Source: JAJDYQ01 sp942491945
GTDB taxonomy: Bacteria; Pseudomonadota; Gammaproteobacteria; JAJDYQ01
DNA: 64,000 bases
Assembly: GCA_942491945.1 (NCBI GenBank)
Contig: CALODD010000037.1
Coordinates: forward strand, 78,154-142,153
Direction of reading: 5' to 3'
Position numbers and translations under genes: made by a program. How positions within the stretch are numbered: the stretch's first letter is position 1; each line of letters opens with the position of its first letter. The notes under the pieces are model-generated. The model had not been told where the DNA came from. It made no database searches and saw only the letters and a list, made by a program, of their open reading frames with translations. Shown in pieces: positions 1 to 8,753 of the stretch.

Positions 1-807
1 ACCTGGCAGGTATTCCATGACATTGTAAAAATATTCACCCTCAGCAACATGCTCAAGAATTCGAACCACGTTCGGGTGATGAATTTCATTCAGTAATTCA
101 AATTCCTGCGCAAATCGACGGGTTGAAACATCATCGATGAGCTGATTATCCATTAGCTTTAGAGCATATAGCTGCTCGGATTGTCTGTGCCTGACTTTAA
201 ACACCGAAGCCGCACCTCCCATACCCAGATATTCCAGCACATCATAAGCACCCAGTCTGGCTTTACCTTCGGCGATCTCCAACATCGTGAACGGCCAGGT
301 ATTGTCCATCACCTCTTCGGGTAGCGTCAGCCATGCCCCAGAGAACGGTGCATTAATTTGACTCATATCAGAAGGCTCGTCATCGACTTCCATGCTTTCT
401 TTAGTGGCTTTCAATGTCGCAAGCCGCGCCAGTGATTCACGCAAGGTCTGGATATCCAGCATACTCATGGCCAGATAATCCAGCGCACCATGTCGCATCA
501 TCTCAGTGGATCGCTTCATGCTGTCTTTAAAGTCGATCACGATCACTCGGCCAGCGATATCACTCTCGAGTTGCCCAAGAAAATCACTCGTAAACTCAAA
601 TTCCTTACCCGTCACCAGGAAAACAATATCGATAGAACTCAGGACTGAGGCGTTTAAATCTTGCAACGCCTGCCAGGAAAGACTGGTGGATGCAGAAAAA
701 GCTTCGGTGAATAATGGTTCGAGCGCAGGCCGTAAACGAATATCATCCAGCGCAATCAGCGCGGTATCAGCCTGCATGGCTGACATACGGTCATACTGCC
801 CCGTCAC
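1..807 (-). CDS. Ser/Thr protein kinase with receiver-like N-terminus (3' part outside window)
   Basis: The gene starts with GTG at 807, preceded by a good GGGAG ribosome site, and runs off the window at base 1, leaving 269 residues. Residues about 55-135 look like a pseudo-receiver fold. From residue 188 a Hanks-type kinase domain begins, with the glycine loop GMGGAASVFKV (195-205) and the ATP-binding lysine in ALKL (217). The HRD and DFG motifs lie beyond the edge. It is a tandem paralog of the next gene: both have a WPFT segment before the kinase domain and nearly the same glycine loop. It probably phosphorylates cytosolic proteins; targets are unknown. Confidence 0.85.
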   Translation of the reverse strand, partial: MTGQYDRMSAMQADTALIALDDIRLRPALEPLFTEAFSASTSLSWQALQDLNASVLSSIDIVFLVTGKEFEFTSDFLGQLESDIAGRVIVIDFKDSMKRSTEMMRHGALDYLAMSMLDIQTLRESLARLATLKATKESMEVDDEPSDMSQINAPFSGAWLTLPEEVMDNTWPFTMLEIAEGKARLGAYDVLEYLGMGGAASVFKVRHRQSEQLYALKLMDNQLIDDVSTRRFAQEFELLNEIHHPNVVRILEHVAEGEYFYNVMEYLPG

Positions 808-861
808 GAAAATCTCCCTTATTAAATAAACTTAAAGTAGATCGTACTGTAATTTTAGACC

Positions 862-2865
862 CTAACTGGCTTTAAGCAGTTTCTTTTCAATGGTATCTGG
901 AATTGCCTGAGACAGCGCCTGAATCAAATCCTGTCCTGTGGCATAGCGATCTTCGCGTTCCTTTGCCAGTAAACAAGTGACTACATCATTCAATGGATCC
1001 TGTGGACTGGACAGTTGAGGCACTTCACCATTGACGTGCAGCCGCATGATCTCGAGCGAAGATTCACCTCGATAAGGACGAACACGTTCCAGCATTTCAT
1101 ACAGAATGACACCAAGGGCATACAAATCACTACGCCCATCTAGCTGACTTCCCACGGCCTGCTCTGGGCTCACGTAATGCGGTGTTCCAACGACCTGTCC
1201 TGAAAACGTTAGAGTCGTTTGTCCTTCAGCCATCAGTTTAGCTATACCAAAATCAAGAATCGCCAGTTCACCATTGTCTCGAAACATAATATTAGAGGGC
1301 TTTAAATCACGATGCAGAATGTTCTTTTGGTGAGCTGCGTGCAGCGCTGAAGCAATCTGAGCTGTAAACCGAACCACATCCTGTCGATCAATACCTTCTT
1401 TGATGCGATCTTTCAGATCACCACCCGGAAAATATTCCATGATTGAATAAGCACTATTCTGATATTGAGCAAGGTCACGAATTTTAACGACATGTTCGTG
1501 ATTGACTTCTTCAATCAACTGATAACCACGCAAGAAGCGTTTCTGCCCCTGCTGATCACTGGTATCCATATCAAACAACTTCATAGCAGACAGTTGTTGT
1601 GTATCCTGGTGCTTCACTTTAAATACTGATGCTGTGCCCCCTACTGCAACAAACTCAATCACATCATAATTATTCAGTGAAGCTTTACCCGCTTCAATAT
1701 CTGCAGGCGTAAAGGGCCAGCGCTGCCCCATACTAAATTCCACAGCCTTACCGTGATGTTCAGGTAGCTCGGCCTGCTCCGCCACATTATCACGTTCAAG
1801 AATAGACATCAGACCGGTAGTAATAAACGACGCCTCCGACGGTCGATCGTTTAGTTCAATTTCCGGTTCATAGGCGTCCATCTCACCGGTATAACCAGTC
1901 TCAACATATGGCTGTGATTTGCCTTCGCGCAATTTATTCGGCACATCATGTTCATCGGTATTACGTTCTACGATATCGATTAAACCGGGTGTTATAAATG
2001 ACGCTTCAGATGGTTCATCTATTTCATATTCATCGTCATCATTGGCGGCCAGACTGTCATTAATATCCGTGGCCTCGAGGCTTTCAGCACGATATACCCG
2101 GTCATCCGGTAACTCGCTGACGCCGTAGGCCTGATTGTTCAGGCTGTGATCTTCCAGCTCATTAGTAACGACAGGTTCAAGCGTGGTGGGATCCAGCCTT
2201 GGCAACACCTCGGTAGGCTCATCGGTCATGCCGTCATCTTCCGGCAGTGCATCGAACCTGATTGGTTCGGCAGTTTTCGTAGACTCGGTAATTGGTCGAA
2301 CTTCAGGTAACAGATCGGTGGTGGGTTCTGGCTCTGAGGCAGGTTCTACAATATTTTCTTTCGCGGCTTCTACTGGCTCCACGGATATGGGCTGGGCTTC
2401 ACTGACATTTTCATCTTGCTGAGCCTTGACTGGTTGAGGAAAACGTTCTTCACGAAGATTAGCCGCCATCAGCAAGGCACGTGTTAATCGTTGTGCGCTA
2501 ACTTTGGTGATATCAATATAATCAGCGCCGCCTGCACGAACCATATCACCGGCATCATCGACCGTTGCTGACCGATCCAGAAAAATGGCCATCGGCAACG
2601 AAACCTGAGTGATCAAATCGAAATACCAGCTACGTATTGCTGGCTTATTTTCGGACATATCGACAATGACCAGATCGACTTCAGACCAGTCATAGTCGTG
2701 CTCTGGCAATCCCTGCTCGAATGGATCAATGGCCGAAAACTGCGGCTTATCTAACAGGCGCAATAACGCCACGGCCAAACCTCGGCGATATTTCACCACT
2801 GACCCAATCACAAGAATGCGTTTAAACCCGCAATCCGCAAGATTGTCGATCATTTCCACAGCCAT
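862..2865 (-). CDS. Ser/Thr protein kinase with pseudo-receiver domain and acidic linker
   Basis: A 667-residue protein. Residues 14-140 resemble a response-regulator receiver fold (VIVDM near 66-70). Residues 140-375 form a long acidic, low-complexity linker. Residues 400-655 are a complete Hanks-type kinase: glycine loop VGGTASVFKV, K429, HRDLKPSN (518-525), DFG (538-540), GTPHYVSPEQ activation segment. All catalytic residues are present. The linker holds two copies of a PSEASFIT motif (285-292 and 342-349) followed by GLxxIxER, perhaps phosphorylation or docking sites. No transmembrane segment is seen, so it should be cytosolic. It lies 54 bp upstream of its truncated paralog, and both are probably co-transcribed. 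Function is inferred from domains only. Confidence 0.9.
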   Translation of the reverse strand: MAVEMIDNLADCGFKRILVIGSVVKYRRGLAVALLRLLDKPQFSAIDPFEQGLPEHDYDWSEVDLVIVDMSENKPAIRSWYFDLITQVSLPMAIFLDRSATVDDAGDMVRAGGADYIDITKVSAQRLTRALLMAANLREERFPQPVKAQQDENVSEAQPISVEPVEAAKENIVEPASEPEPTTDLLPEVRPITESTKTAEPIRFDALPEDDGMTDEPTEVLPRLDPTTLEPVVTNELEDHSLNNQAYGVSELPDDRVYRAESLEATDINDSLAANDDDEYEIDEPSEASFITPGLIDIVERNTDEHDVPNKLREGKSQPYVETGYTGEMDAYEPEIELNDRPSEASFITTGLMSILERDNVAEQAELPEHHGKAVEFSMGQRWPFTPADIEAGKASLNNYDVIEFVAVGGTASVFKVKHQDTQQLSAMKLFDMDTSDQQGQKRFLRGYQLIEEVNHEHVVKIRDLAQYQNSAYSIMEYFPGGDLKDRIKEGIDRQDVVRFTAQIASALHAAHQKNILHRDLKPSNIMFRDNGELAILDFGIAKLMAEGQTTLTFSGQVVGTPHYVSPEQAVGSQLDGRSDLYALGVILYEMLERVRPYRGESSLEIMRLHVNGEVPQLSSPQDPLNDVVTCLLAKEREDRYATGQDLIQALSQAIPDTIEKKLLKAS

Positions 2866-3026
2866 CCCTCTTATATTTATGGTTATATCCTGTACTAAAT
2901 ACAGGGTTATTTTTATATGGACATGAGGATAGCAATAATTTCAGGGTGGGTATAGGAAACGAGTCACATTAACAGCGCCCATACCCCCTGTTATGATACG
3001 TGGCCCTAAACCCTTTCCGATCTGAA

Positions 3027-3455
3027 ATGCTGAAACAAACCGAATCATTTGCCGCAGGTGAAAGCCTGCCCTGGACTGACGTCATAGACCAGCTACCATT
3101 CAATGCCGATGGCCTTTTACCCGCGATTGCCCAGCAATTCGACAGCAAGGAGGTACTGATGATGGCCTGGATGAATCGAGAGTCACTTCAAGAGACGATT
3201 GAGACCAGTCGGGTCTGTTATTTTTCCAGATCACGACAAAAACTCTGGCGTAAAGGCGAGTCATCGGGCCAGGTACAACTACTAAAAGAAATCCGCCTCG
3301 ACTGTGATGGCGATACGATTTTATTGCTGGTGGACCAGACTGGCCCCGCCTGCCATACCGGCCGTAAAAGCTGTTTTTACAATCTGGTGGCAGACGACAA
3401 GGTCACGGTCGATAAAGAACCGTTGATCGACCCAAAAGAACTGTACGGAAAATAA
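3027..3455 (+). CDS. hisI: Phosphoribosyl-AMP cyclohydrolase (HisI)
   Basis: Catalyses the hydrolytic ring opening of phosphoribosyl-AMP in histidine biosynthesis, in the cytosol. The family signatures are clear: PAIAQQFDSKEVLMMAWMN, then CYFSRSRQKLWRKGE, and the metal-binding LDCDGD and ACHTGRKSCFYN motifs with three conserved cysteines. It is the stand-alone cyclohydrolase without the HisE domain. An in-frame GTG at 3000 would add nine residues; I prefer ATG 3027 because neither start has a convincing ribosome site and the extension is not family-like. It is followed 28 bp later by cysS and is not in a his operon. Confidence 0.93.
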   Translation: MLKQTESFAAGESLPWTDVIDQLPFNADGLLPAIAQQFDSKEVLMMAWMNRESLQETIETSRVCYFSRSRQKLWRKGESSGQVQLLKEIRLDCDGDTILLLVDQTGPACHTGRKSCFYNLVADDKVTVDKEPLIDPKELYGK

Positions 3456-3483
3456 TTGCGCAGGACGCGCTTAGGAAACCTCC

Positions 3484-4863
3484 ATGGCTTTACACATCCA
3501 TAACACCCTGACACGGTCTAAAGAAGTATTCACACCGATCGATCCCGAACGGATCACCATGTATGTCTGTGGCCCGACGGTGTACAACTATGTGCATATC
3601 GGTAATGCACGACCTGCCGTGGTATTCGATGTGCTATTTCGCTTGCTACAGAAACTATACCCACAGGTGATTTATGCACGCAACATCACCGATGTCGATG
3701 ACAAGATTATGAATGCCGCCAAAGAACAGGGCGTCAGCATTGAAGAAATCACCACGCGTTATACCGAGGCTTATCACCAGGACATGAAAGACCTCGGCGT
3801 ACTCGAGCCCACCATTGAACCGTTTGCGACCGGACACATCGATCCGATGCTGAACATGATTCAACAACTCATCGACAAAGATCACGCTTATGAAGCCGAT
3901 GGCAATGTCATGTTTAAAGTTGGCTCAATGGAAGAATATGGAAAACTCTCGGGCCGCGATCAGGAAGACATGATGGCTGGCGCGCGGGTCGATGTTGCCG
4001 ACTACAAAGACAACCCAAATGACTTTGTATTATGGAAGCCATCAGATGATGATCAACCTGGCTGGGACAGCCCCTGGGGTCGTGGACGACCGGGCTGGCA
4101 TCTGGAATGCTCTGCCATGATCGAAACCCATCTCGGTGAAGTCATTGATATTCACGGTGGTGGTCAGGACCTCATCTTCCCGCACCACGAGAACGAAATC
4201 GCCCAGGGACGCTGCGCCCACGATACCGACGGTTATGTTAATTACTGGATGCATAACGGCTATCTCACCATTGATGGTGAAAAAATGTCGAAGTCACTCG
4301 GCAACTTTCTGACCATTCACGATGCGTTGAAAAATGCGCCGGGTGAGTCACTGCGATATGCCCTGCTGAGTGCGCAATACCGTCAACCTCTGGACTGGTC
4401 AGAAGAAACGCTGAAACAGGCTCGTGCCAGTATCGACCGACTGTATAACGCTTTGCGTAAAGTACAGGATATCGAACCTGCGCCAACCGACACACCGCAA
4501 GAGGTTATTGATGCACTGGAAGATGACCTGAATACCCCCATCGCGTTATCCCATTTGCATGACCTTGCCACCCAGTTGAACAAAGCAAAAAATGATGGCG
4601 TAAAGGCACAGCTCAAAGCACAGCTACTTGCTGGTGGCGCGATAATGGGAATACTTTTACTGAATCCTGAAGACTGGTTCCGCTGGCAACCGGCAGATAA
4701 TGACGGTCTCAGTGATGACGATATAGATACGCTGATTCAGGAACGACGTGATGCGCGCTCGAACAAAGACTTCCAGCGTGCCGATGAAATTCGTGGCCAA
4801 TTGACTGAAGCGGGTATTGAACTCGAAGACAACCCTGATGGCACCATCTGGCGTCGTACTTAA
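3484..4863 (+). CDS. cysS: Cysteinyl-tRNA synthetase
   Basis: A class I aminoacyl-tRNA synthetase that charges tRNA-Cys. At 459 residues it has the normal length. The HIGH-type motif is HIGNARP near residue 38 and the KMSKS motif is KMSKSLGN near 266. Zinc ligands are visible: the cysteine of MYVCGPTVYNY, the cysteine in HLECSAM, and the HHENE segment. The C-terminal DALR-type helical domain ends at residue 459. The start ATG at 3484 follows an AGGAAACC ribosome site. It lies downstream of hisI and immediately upstream of the glycosyltransferase. The cognate tRNA-Cys is also in this window at 40 kb. Confidence 0.97.
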   Translation: MALHIHNTLTRSKEVFTPIDPERITMYVCGPTVYNYVHIGNARPAVVFDVLFRLLQKLYPQVIYARNITDVDDKIMNAAKEQGVSIEEITTRYTEAYHQDMKDLGVLEPTIEPFATGHIDPMLNMIQQLIDKDHAYEADGNVMFKVGSMEEYGKLSGRDQEDMMAGARVDVADYKDNPNDFVLWKPSDDDQPGWDSPWGRGRPGWHLECSAMIETHLGEVIDIHGGGQDLIFPHHENEIAQGRCAHDTDGYVNYWMHNGYLTIDGEKMSKSLGNFLTIHDALKNAPGESLRYALLSAQYRQPLDWSEETLKQARASIDRLYNALRKVQDIEPAPTDTPQEVIDALEDDLNTPIALSHLHDLATQLNKAKNDGVKAQLKAQLLAGGAIMGILLLNPEDWFRWQPADNDGLSDDDIDTLIQERRDARSNKDFQRADEIRGQLTEAGIELEDNPDGTIWRRT

Positions 4864-4883
4864 TTCCAAAGTCATAGACGTTC

Positions 4884-5804
4884 ATGGAACTCACGCTATG
4901 CATGATCGTCAAGGACGAAGAAGACAATATCGCTGACTGTCTGCGACCGATACACGATCTGGTCAGTGATATTCAAATTATTGATACGGGATCGAGTGAT
5001 CGTACGGTCGAAATCCTGCAGGGTGAGTTCAATATACACCCACGCACTATCCTATTAAGAGACCGACATTGCTTTAGCTTTGGTGGTGCACGAACACTCT
5101 GTTTCCAACAGGCAAAAACAGACTGGATAATGCTGCTGGACGCCGATGAAAGAATCGAACGAGGAGAATTAGAACAACTCATCGAATACCCGATGCCACA
5201 GAAAACTCATGGCTTGTTTGTGAGATGGGTCACACAGACTAAAAGCCACACGATTGAAGATTACAAACTTCCAATCTTCTCGAAAGATACCCGACACCGC
5301 GGTCGCATGCATGACACTGCTCAACCTGACTTCAGAAAGAAAGGTCGTATTGCAAAATGGTATAACGATTTAACTATCAGTCATTTTCCCAAAGAATCCA
5401 GCCGAGCCGACAAATCTAACTGGCGCTTAAAAGTCATGTCCTGCGGTTTACGCTATTCACCAAAATGGTATCGACATAGCTGGTTTCTCGGATACACCTA
5501 TTACAAGGACAATGATTTAGACAATGCCCTGCAGCATCTACAACGTTGCGCTAATTCTAATTCTGAACGTTTTCCTGTTGAGCGTATAAATAGCCTGATG
5601 GTAATGACAGAAATTTATGCGCAGCAGAATGACATGATGTTAGCTAGTGCCTCTTTAAATAAGGCATTACAACTATATTTATCACATGAAAATGATTTTG
5701 AAGTAAGCATCAATTTTCGAATGAAACACTGGCTATACCTAACATCACAATATCTAACTCATGGTGAGTTACACCATATCAAAGCCTATGAGTTTTCGTA
5801 CTAA
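4884..5804 (+). CDS. Family 2 glycosyltransferase with TPR-like C-terminus
   Basis: A 306-residue GT-A type glycosyltransferase. The N-terminus MELTLCMIVKDEEDNI and the DTGSSDRTVEI segment form the nucleotide-sugar site, and LLDADERI near 93 supplies the metal-binding DxD. This subfamily is related to SunS/WaaE-type enzymes. The C-terminal 120 residues are helical, with TPR-like sequence such as DNALQHLQRCAN. No membrane segment is visible. The gene starts 20 bp after cysS and its last codon overlaps the end of the convergent PaaK-like gene. It may belong to the surface-modification cluster that continues to 15 kb. The acceptor is unknown. Confidence 0.85.
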   Translation: MELTLCMIVKDEEDNIADCLRPIHDLVSDIQIIDTGSSDRTVEILQGEFNIHPRTILLRDRHCFSFGGARTLCFQQAKTDWIMLLDADERIERGELEQLIEYPMPQKTHGLFVRWVTQTKSHTIEDYKLPIFSKDTRHRGRMHDTAQPDFRKKGRIAKWYNDLTISHFPKESSRADKSNWRLKVMSCGLRYSPKWYRHSWFLGYTYYKDNDLDNALQHLQRCANSNSERFPVERINSLMVMTEIYAQQNDMMLASASLNKALQLYLSHENDFEVSINFRMKHWLYLTSQYLTHGELHHIKAYEFSY

Positions 5805-7195
5805 GACATCAACTCCGACCTGAAATCCTCATACTTGCCTGCGGCGCTGCGCGGTACGTCAGAAACCTGATTTACCTTAATCGTCATTCCCGGCAAGTCC
5901 TGTTCAAACATTCTCTGGAGCTGCATCTGCTCAGTATTTGTCAGCTCTCGTGTACAAACAAGATCAGCACGAACAAGATCGTATTGCTGCTGCACAATTT
6001 GAAATTGTTTCACTGGTGCAATACCACGCAGCCGAGGTTCATTAATCAAAGGCCAGAATGACGTACCATCTTCTCGGAGAAATATATTCCTGTATCGACC
6101 CATGATTTTGTTGAGTACTTTTAGACCACGTCCACAGGAACATGGTGTATGCCCAACTTCAGCCAGATCACCGATTTCATAACGTATTAATGGCATAGAA
6201 AAATTATGTAGATCTGTTACCACGACTTTACCCGTTTCGCCCGGTGCGCAAGGCTGGCCTTGCTCGTTCAATACTTCCATAAACACATCTTCTTCCATAA
6301 TATGATAATGACTATGTTCCGGACACTGGAGTGCCAGATAGCCAACTTCCCCACAACTATAGCCATCGACTAAATCCATACCAAGCACTTGCCTCGACAG
6401 TTCCCTCAAACCCTCAGGAATCTGTTCACTAAACGTCATGACCTGTTTTAACTTAGGTGCGTTATTATTTTCCTGCCAGTAATAAAGCAAGGTTTTTAGA
6501 TTAGAGGGGTAGGTCAGTAAGTAATCAATAGATTCCGCTTTAATCCACTCTGTCTGATGCGCGACATCGGCATAAATACTCAAGCTGGCAGCTTCGCCCG
6601 TCACGAATACTCGAGCTGCCGCTTCCCCCCAACGATCATGACTGTACGCCGTCGGATGATCGCCATCATGAAAATCCGTATAGCGAATTGCACCAAATTT
6701 TGCATGCAAATCCCGCTCATGCCATAGATGACCTCGCAAGGTCATGGCTTGCCAGAACATATCGGTTAACTGGTTTTTTATAGAATAGACCGGCATCCCG
6801 GTTGAACCAGAGCTATGACTGAAAATTGATAGACCATGCTGGCGAGATGGGAAAGCACTTAGCAGTTCTTTCTGATGGTGTTGTAGCTGTTCTCGAGTCA
6901 GAACAGGTAACTGCAACCAACGGTCCATTGATAGTGGAAAATTAAAACTTAGATTCAGCTCTCGATAATGCTGCTGATAAAAAGGTACTGTATCTACTGC
7001 GTGTTCCAGCAGGTGTTCAAGCTGAAATAATTGCAACGTCTGTATTTCACTGGCTGACAACCATTGGCTTTTTTCGAGTTGATATTGCACCGAAGCCATC
7101 GCATTCGCCTGATCACTCTGCTGCACGGGCCAGACGATACCTGGGACATGTAACTCATCACTTCGAAACGTATGATTCAAATCAGGCAACCGCAC
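5801..7195 (-). CDS. PaaK/CapK-like adenylate-forming enzyme (copy 1)
   Basis: A 464-residue member of the phenylacetate-CoA ligase/CapK family, which activates carboxylates as acyl-AMP. The phosphate-binding loop is SHSSGSTGMPV. Family zinc-site residues appear as QCPEHSHYH and PCSCGRG, and the catalytic-lysine tail is AAGKYEDF. The GTG start overlaps the end of the upstream phosphatase-like gene by 14 bp, so translation is probably coupled. It is one of three related paralogs in this cluster; all share an N-terminal WP motif and the same GKYEDF end. No acyl carrier protein or CoA-dependent pathway lies beside them, so the substrate is unknown. Many CapK homologs act in surface polysaccharide loci. 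Confidence 0.83.
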   Translation of the reverse strand: MRLPDLNHTFRSDELHVPGIVWPVQQSDQANAMASVQYQLEKSQWLSASEIQTLQLFQLEHLLEHAVDTVPFYQQHYRELNLSFNFPLSMDRWLQLPVLTREQLQHHQKELLSAFPSRQHGLSIFSHSSGSTGMPVYSIKNQLTDMFWQAMTLRGHLWHERDLHAKFGAIRYTDFHDGDHPTAYSHDRWGEAAARVFVTGEAASLSIYADVAHQTEWIKAESIDYLLTYPSNLKTLLYYWQENNNAPKLKQVMTFSEQIPEGLRELSRQVLGMDLVDGYSCGEVGYLALQCPEHSHYHIMEEDVFMEVLNEQGQPCAPGETGKVVVTDLHNFSMPLIRYEIGDLAEVGHTPCSCGRGLKVLNKIMGRYRNIFLREDGTSFWPLINEPRLRGIAPVKQFQIVQQQYDLVRADLVCTRELTNTEQMQLQRMFEQDLPGMTIKVNQVSDVPRSAAGKYEDFRSELMS

Positions 7196-8753
7196 TCGAC
7201 TTTCTTATAAATTCAATCGGTACACCATCCATATACTCGGGAACAGGCTGCCCCATCAAATCGAGCAGTGTTGCAGTCAGATTGATCGCATGTGTTTCAG
7301 GCAGGCGCTGGCCTTGCGGAATGGACTGACCGGAAAACAGGGCAAAGCCATACGGACGATGTCCACCCGTTCTGAAGTAAGGCACTGGGCCAATCAGACC
7401 GGCATTTTCATCACGCACACTATCGAAAGGCTGTTGGTCATTCCATTGCACGATTAAATCGGCATCTGGTAACCCAGATTGACCAAGCTGCTTGCTAGTT
7501 CTGGTTCGAACAATATTTTTAACAACTGACTGTCCTGAACGACCATCCTTCAGCTGCGACACTTGTGAAGCAAGCTGATCACAATAGTCATCGTACTGTT
7601 CTGCTGAAATCATGCCATCGCGCTCACGCCCTTCAAGATTGATTCGTATGTACCCATCGGAATAACTCGGTAAGGCAAATGCCGACATCTGAGACCAGAC
7701 CGTTCGATACCAGTTCGCTGGCATCCAGTCGAGCAGATCCTGACGAGCAATCTGCTCATCCGGTGATTCAAGTTTGTGGCCCGCCTTGTCAGACAATCGC
7801 CGCCACATCTCATATTTCCAGTGCAGCGGGAAGTTATAATCCAGCCCATCCTGATAAAATTTATCGGGGTCACCCAACGCCATTTCGCCGGGGAATGCCC
7901 AGCGATACATCGACTCAGGTAACAGCAACATGCTTGAGACATCCATCACATTCGCCTGCATGCCATGAATAGAAAATACTGCGATGGTTGTCGAGTCATC
8001 GGCATCATCCATCAACTTACCGATCAGTTCATCACTGCGGATATAAATATCCCTGACCCCCTGCTCACTCTCATCAGAATCATTCAATGGGTAATCCAGC
8101 CCCAGATGCCAGAGCGAGTGCCCTGCAGGGTGTGTTTCACCAATCGCACATAGAAACAAATCCCAGTCATCACTCTGGTAAGTTTCCATGAAGAGTTGTT
8201 CACGCATATCCAGCCCCTGCATGAACTCCTGCTTTAATACCGCCAGTTCCTCTCGGTCATAGCAGTTACGATGATCCCGCATCAAGGTCGGATGACAGCC
8301 AATCCGTTCACGAACATCGGCCAGCCAGTCGGCTGGTATCGACTCACTGGGTGCCTGTGGTGAATGCGCACCCCAGCCAATCAATTGCTTTCCATTGACA
8401 TCAACATGTGGACGACTATGCGGCATATCCATCACAGCCACTTTGGCTTTGTCACCCAGGGCATAAAACGGTGCGATATCTTTAAAATCATTCGCACCGG
8501 ATTCAGTTGCTGTATATGTCTCAGGATCATAGGTCAGCATGCCCCAGTAACCACTGGTTTCCGGTAGACAACCAGTCAGAAAGTTAGTCCAGGGCGTTTC
8601 TGATTGGTAGATTTCCATATTACGCAAGGGTACGTAACTACCCTGCTCAGCTAATCGGGAAAGATTCGGCAGATAACCATCGGTCATCCAACGCTCAACT
8701 AACAGCGAATCTGCCGCATCAATCGCAATCGCTAGTAAACGGGATTTCCTCAT
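7182..8753 (-). CDS. Alkaline-phosphatase-superfamily phosphodiesterase-like protein
   Basis: A 523-residue protein of the type I phosphodiesterase/nucleotide pyrophosphatase branch of the alkaline phosphatase superfamily. The N-terminus LLAIAIDAADSLL supplies the first metal aspartate. SETPWTNFLTG holds the likely nucleophile. GETHPAGHSLWH and a late GGHRPYGF supply metal-binding Asp/His residues. No signal peptide is visible, so it seems cytosolic. It overlaps the upstream PaaK-like gene by 4 bp and the downstream one by 14 bp, forming a tightly coupled PaaK-phosphatase-PaaK unit. This arrangement suggests it acts on a product of the adenylating enzymes or on an activated nucleotide donor, which is inference. 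Confidence 0.8.
   Translation of the reverse strand: MRKSRLLAIAIDAADSLLVERWMTDGYLPNLSRLAEQGSYVPLRNMEIYQSETPWTNFLTGCLPETSGYWGMLTYDPETYTATESGANDFKDIAPFYALGDKAKVAVMDMPHSRPHVDVNGKQLIGWGAHSPQAPSESIPADWLADVRERIGCHPTLMRDHRNCYDREELAVLKQEFMQGLDMREQLFMETYQSDDWDLFLCAIGETHPAGHSLWHLGLDYPLNDSDESEQGVRDIYIRSDELIGKLMDDADDSTTIAVFSIHGMQANVMDVSSMLLLPESMYRWAFPGEMALGDPDKFYQDGLDYNFPLHWKYEMWRRLSDKAGHKLESPDEQIARQDLLDWMPANWYRTVWSQMSAFALPSYSDGYIRINLEGRERDGMISAEQYDDYCDQLASQVSQLKDGRSGQSVVKNIVRTRTSKQLGQSGLPDADLIVQWNDQQPFDSVRDENAGLIGPVPYFRTGGHRPYGFALFSGQSIPQGQRLPETHAINLTATLLDLMGQPVPEYMDGVPIEFIRKSSAVA

Noticed and set aside
1919..2422. Plus-strand reading frames opposite the kinase linker
   Set aside because: They are Ser-rich mirror images of the acidic minus-strand linker and have no ribosome sites.
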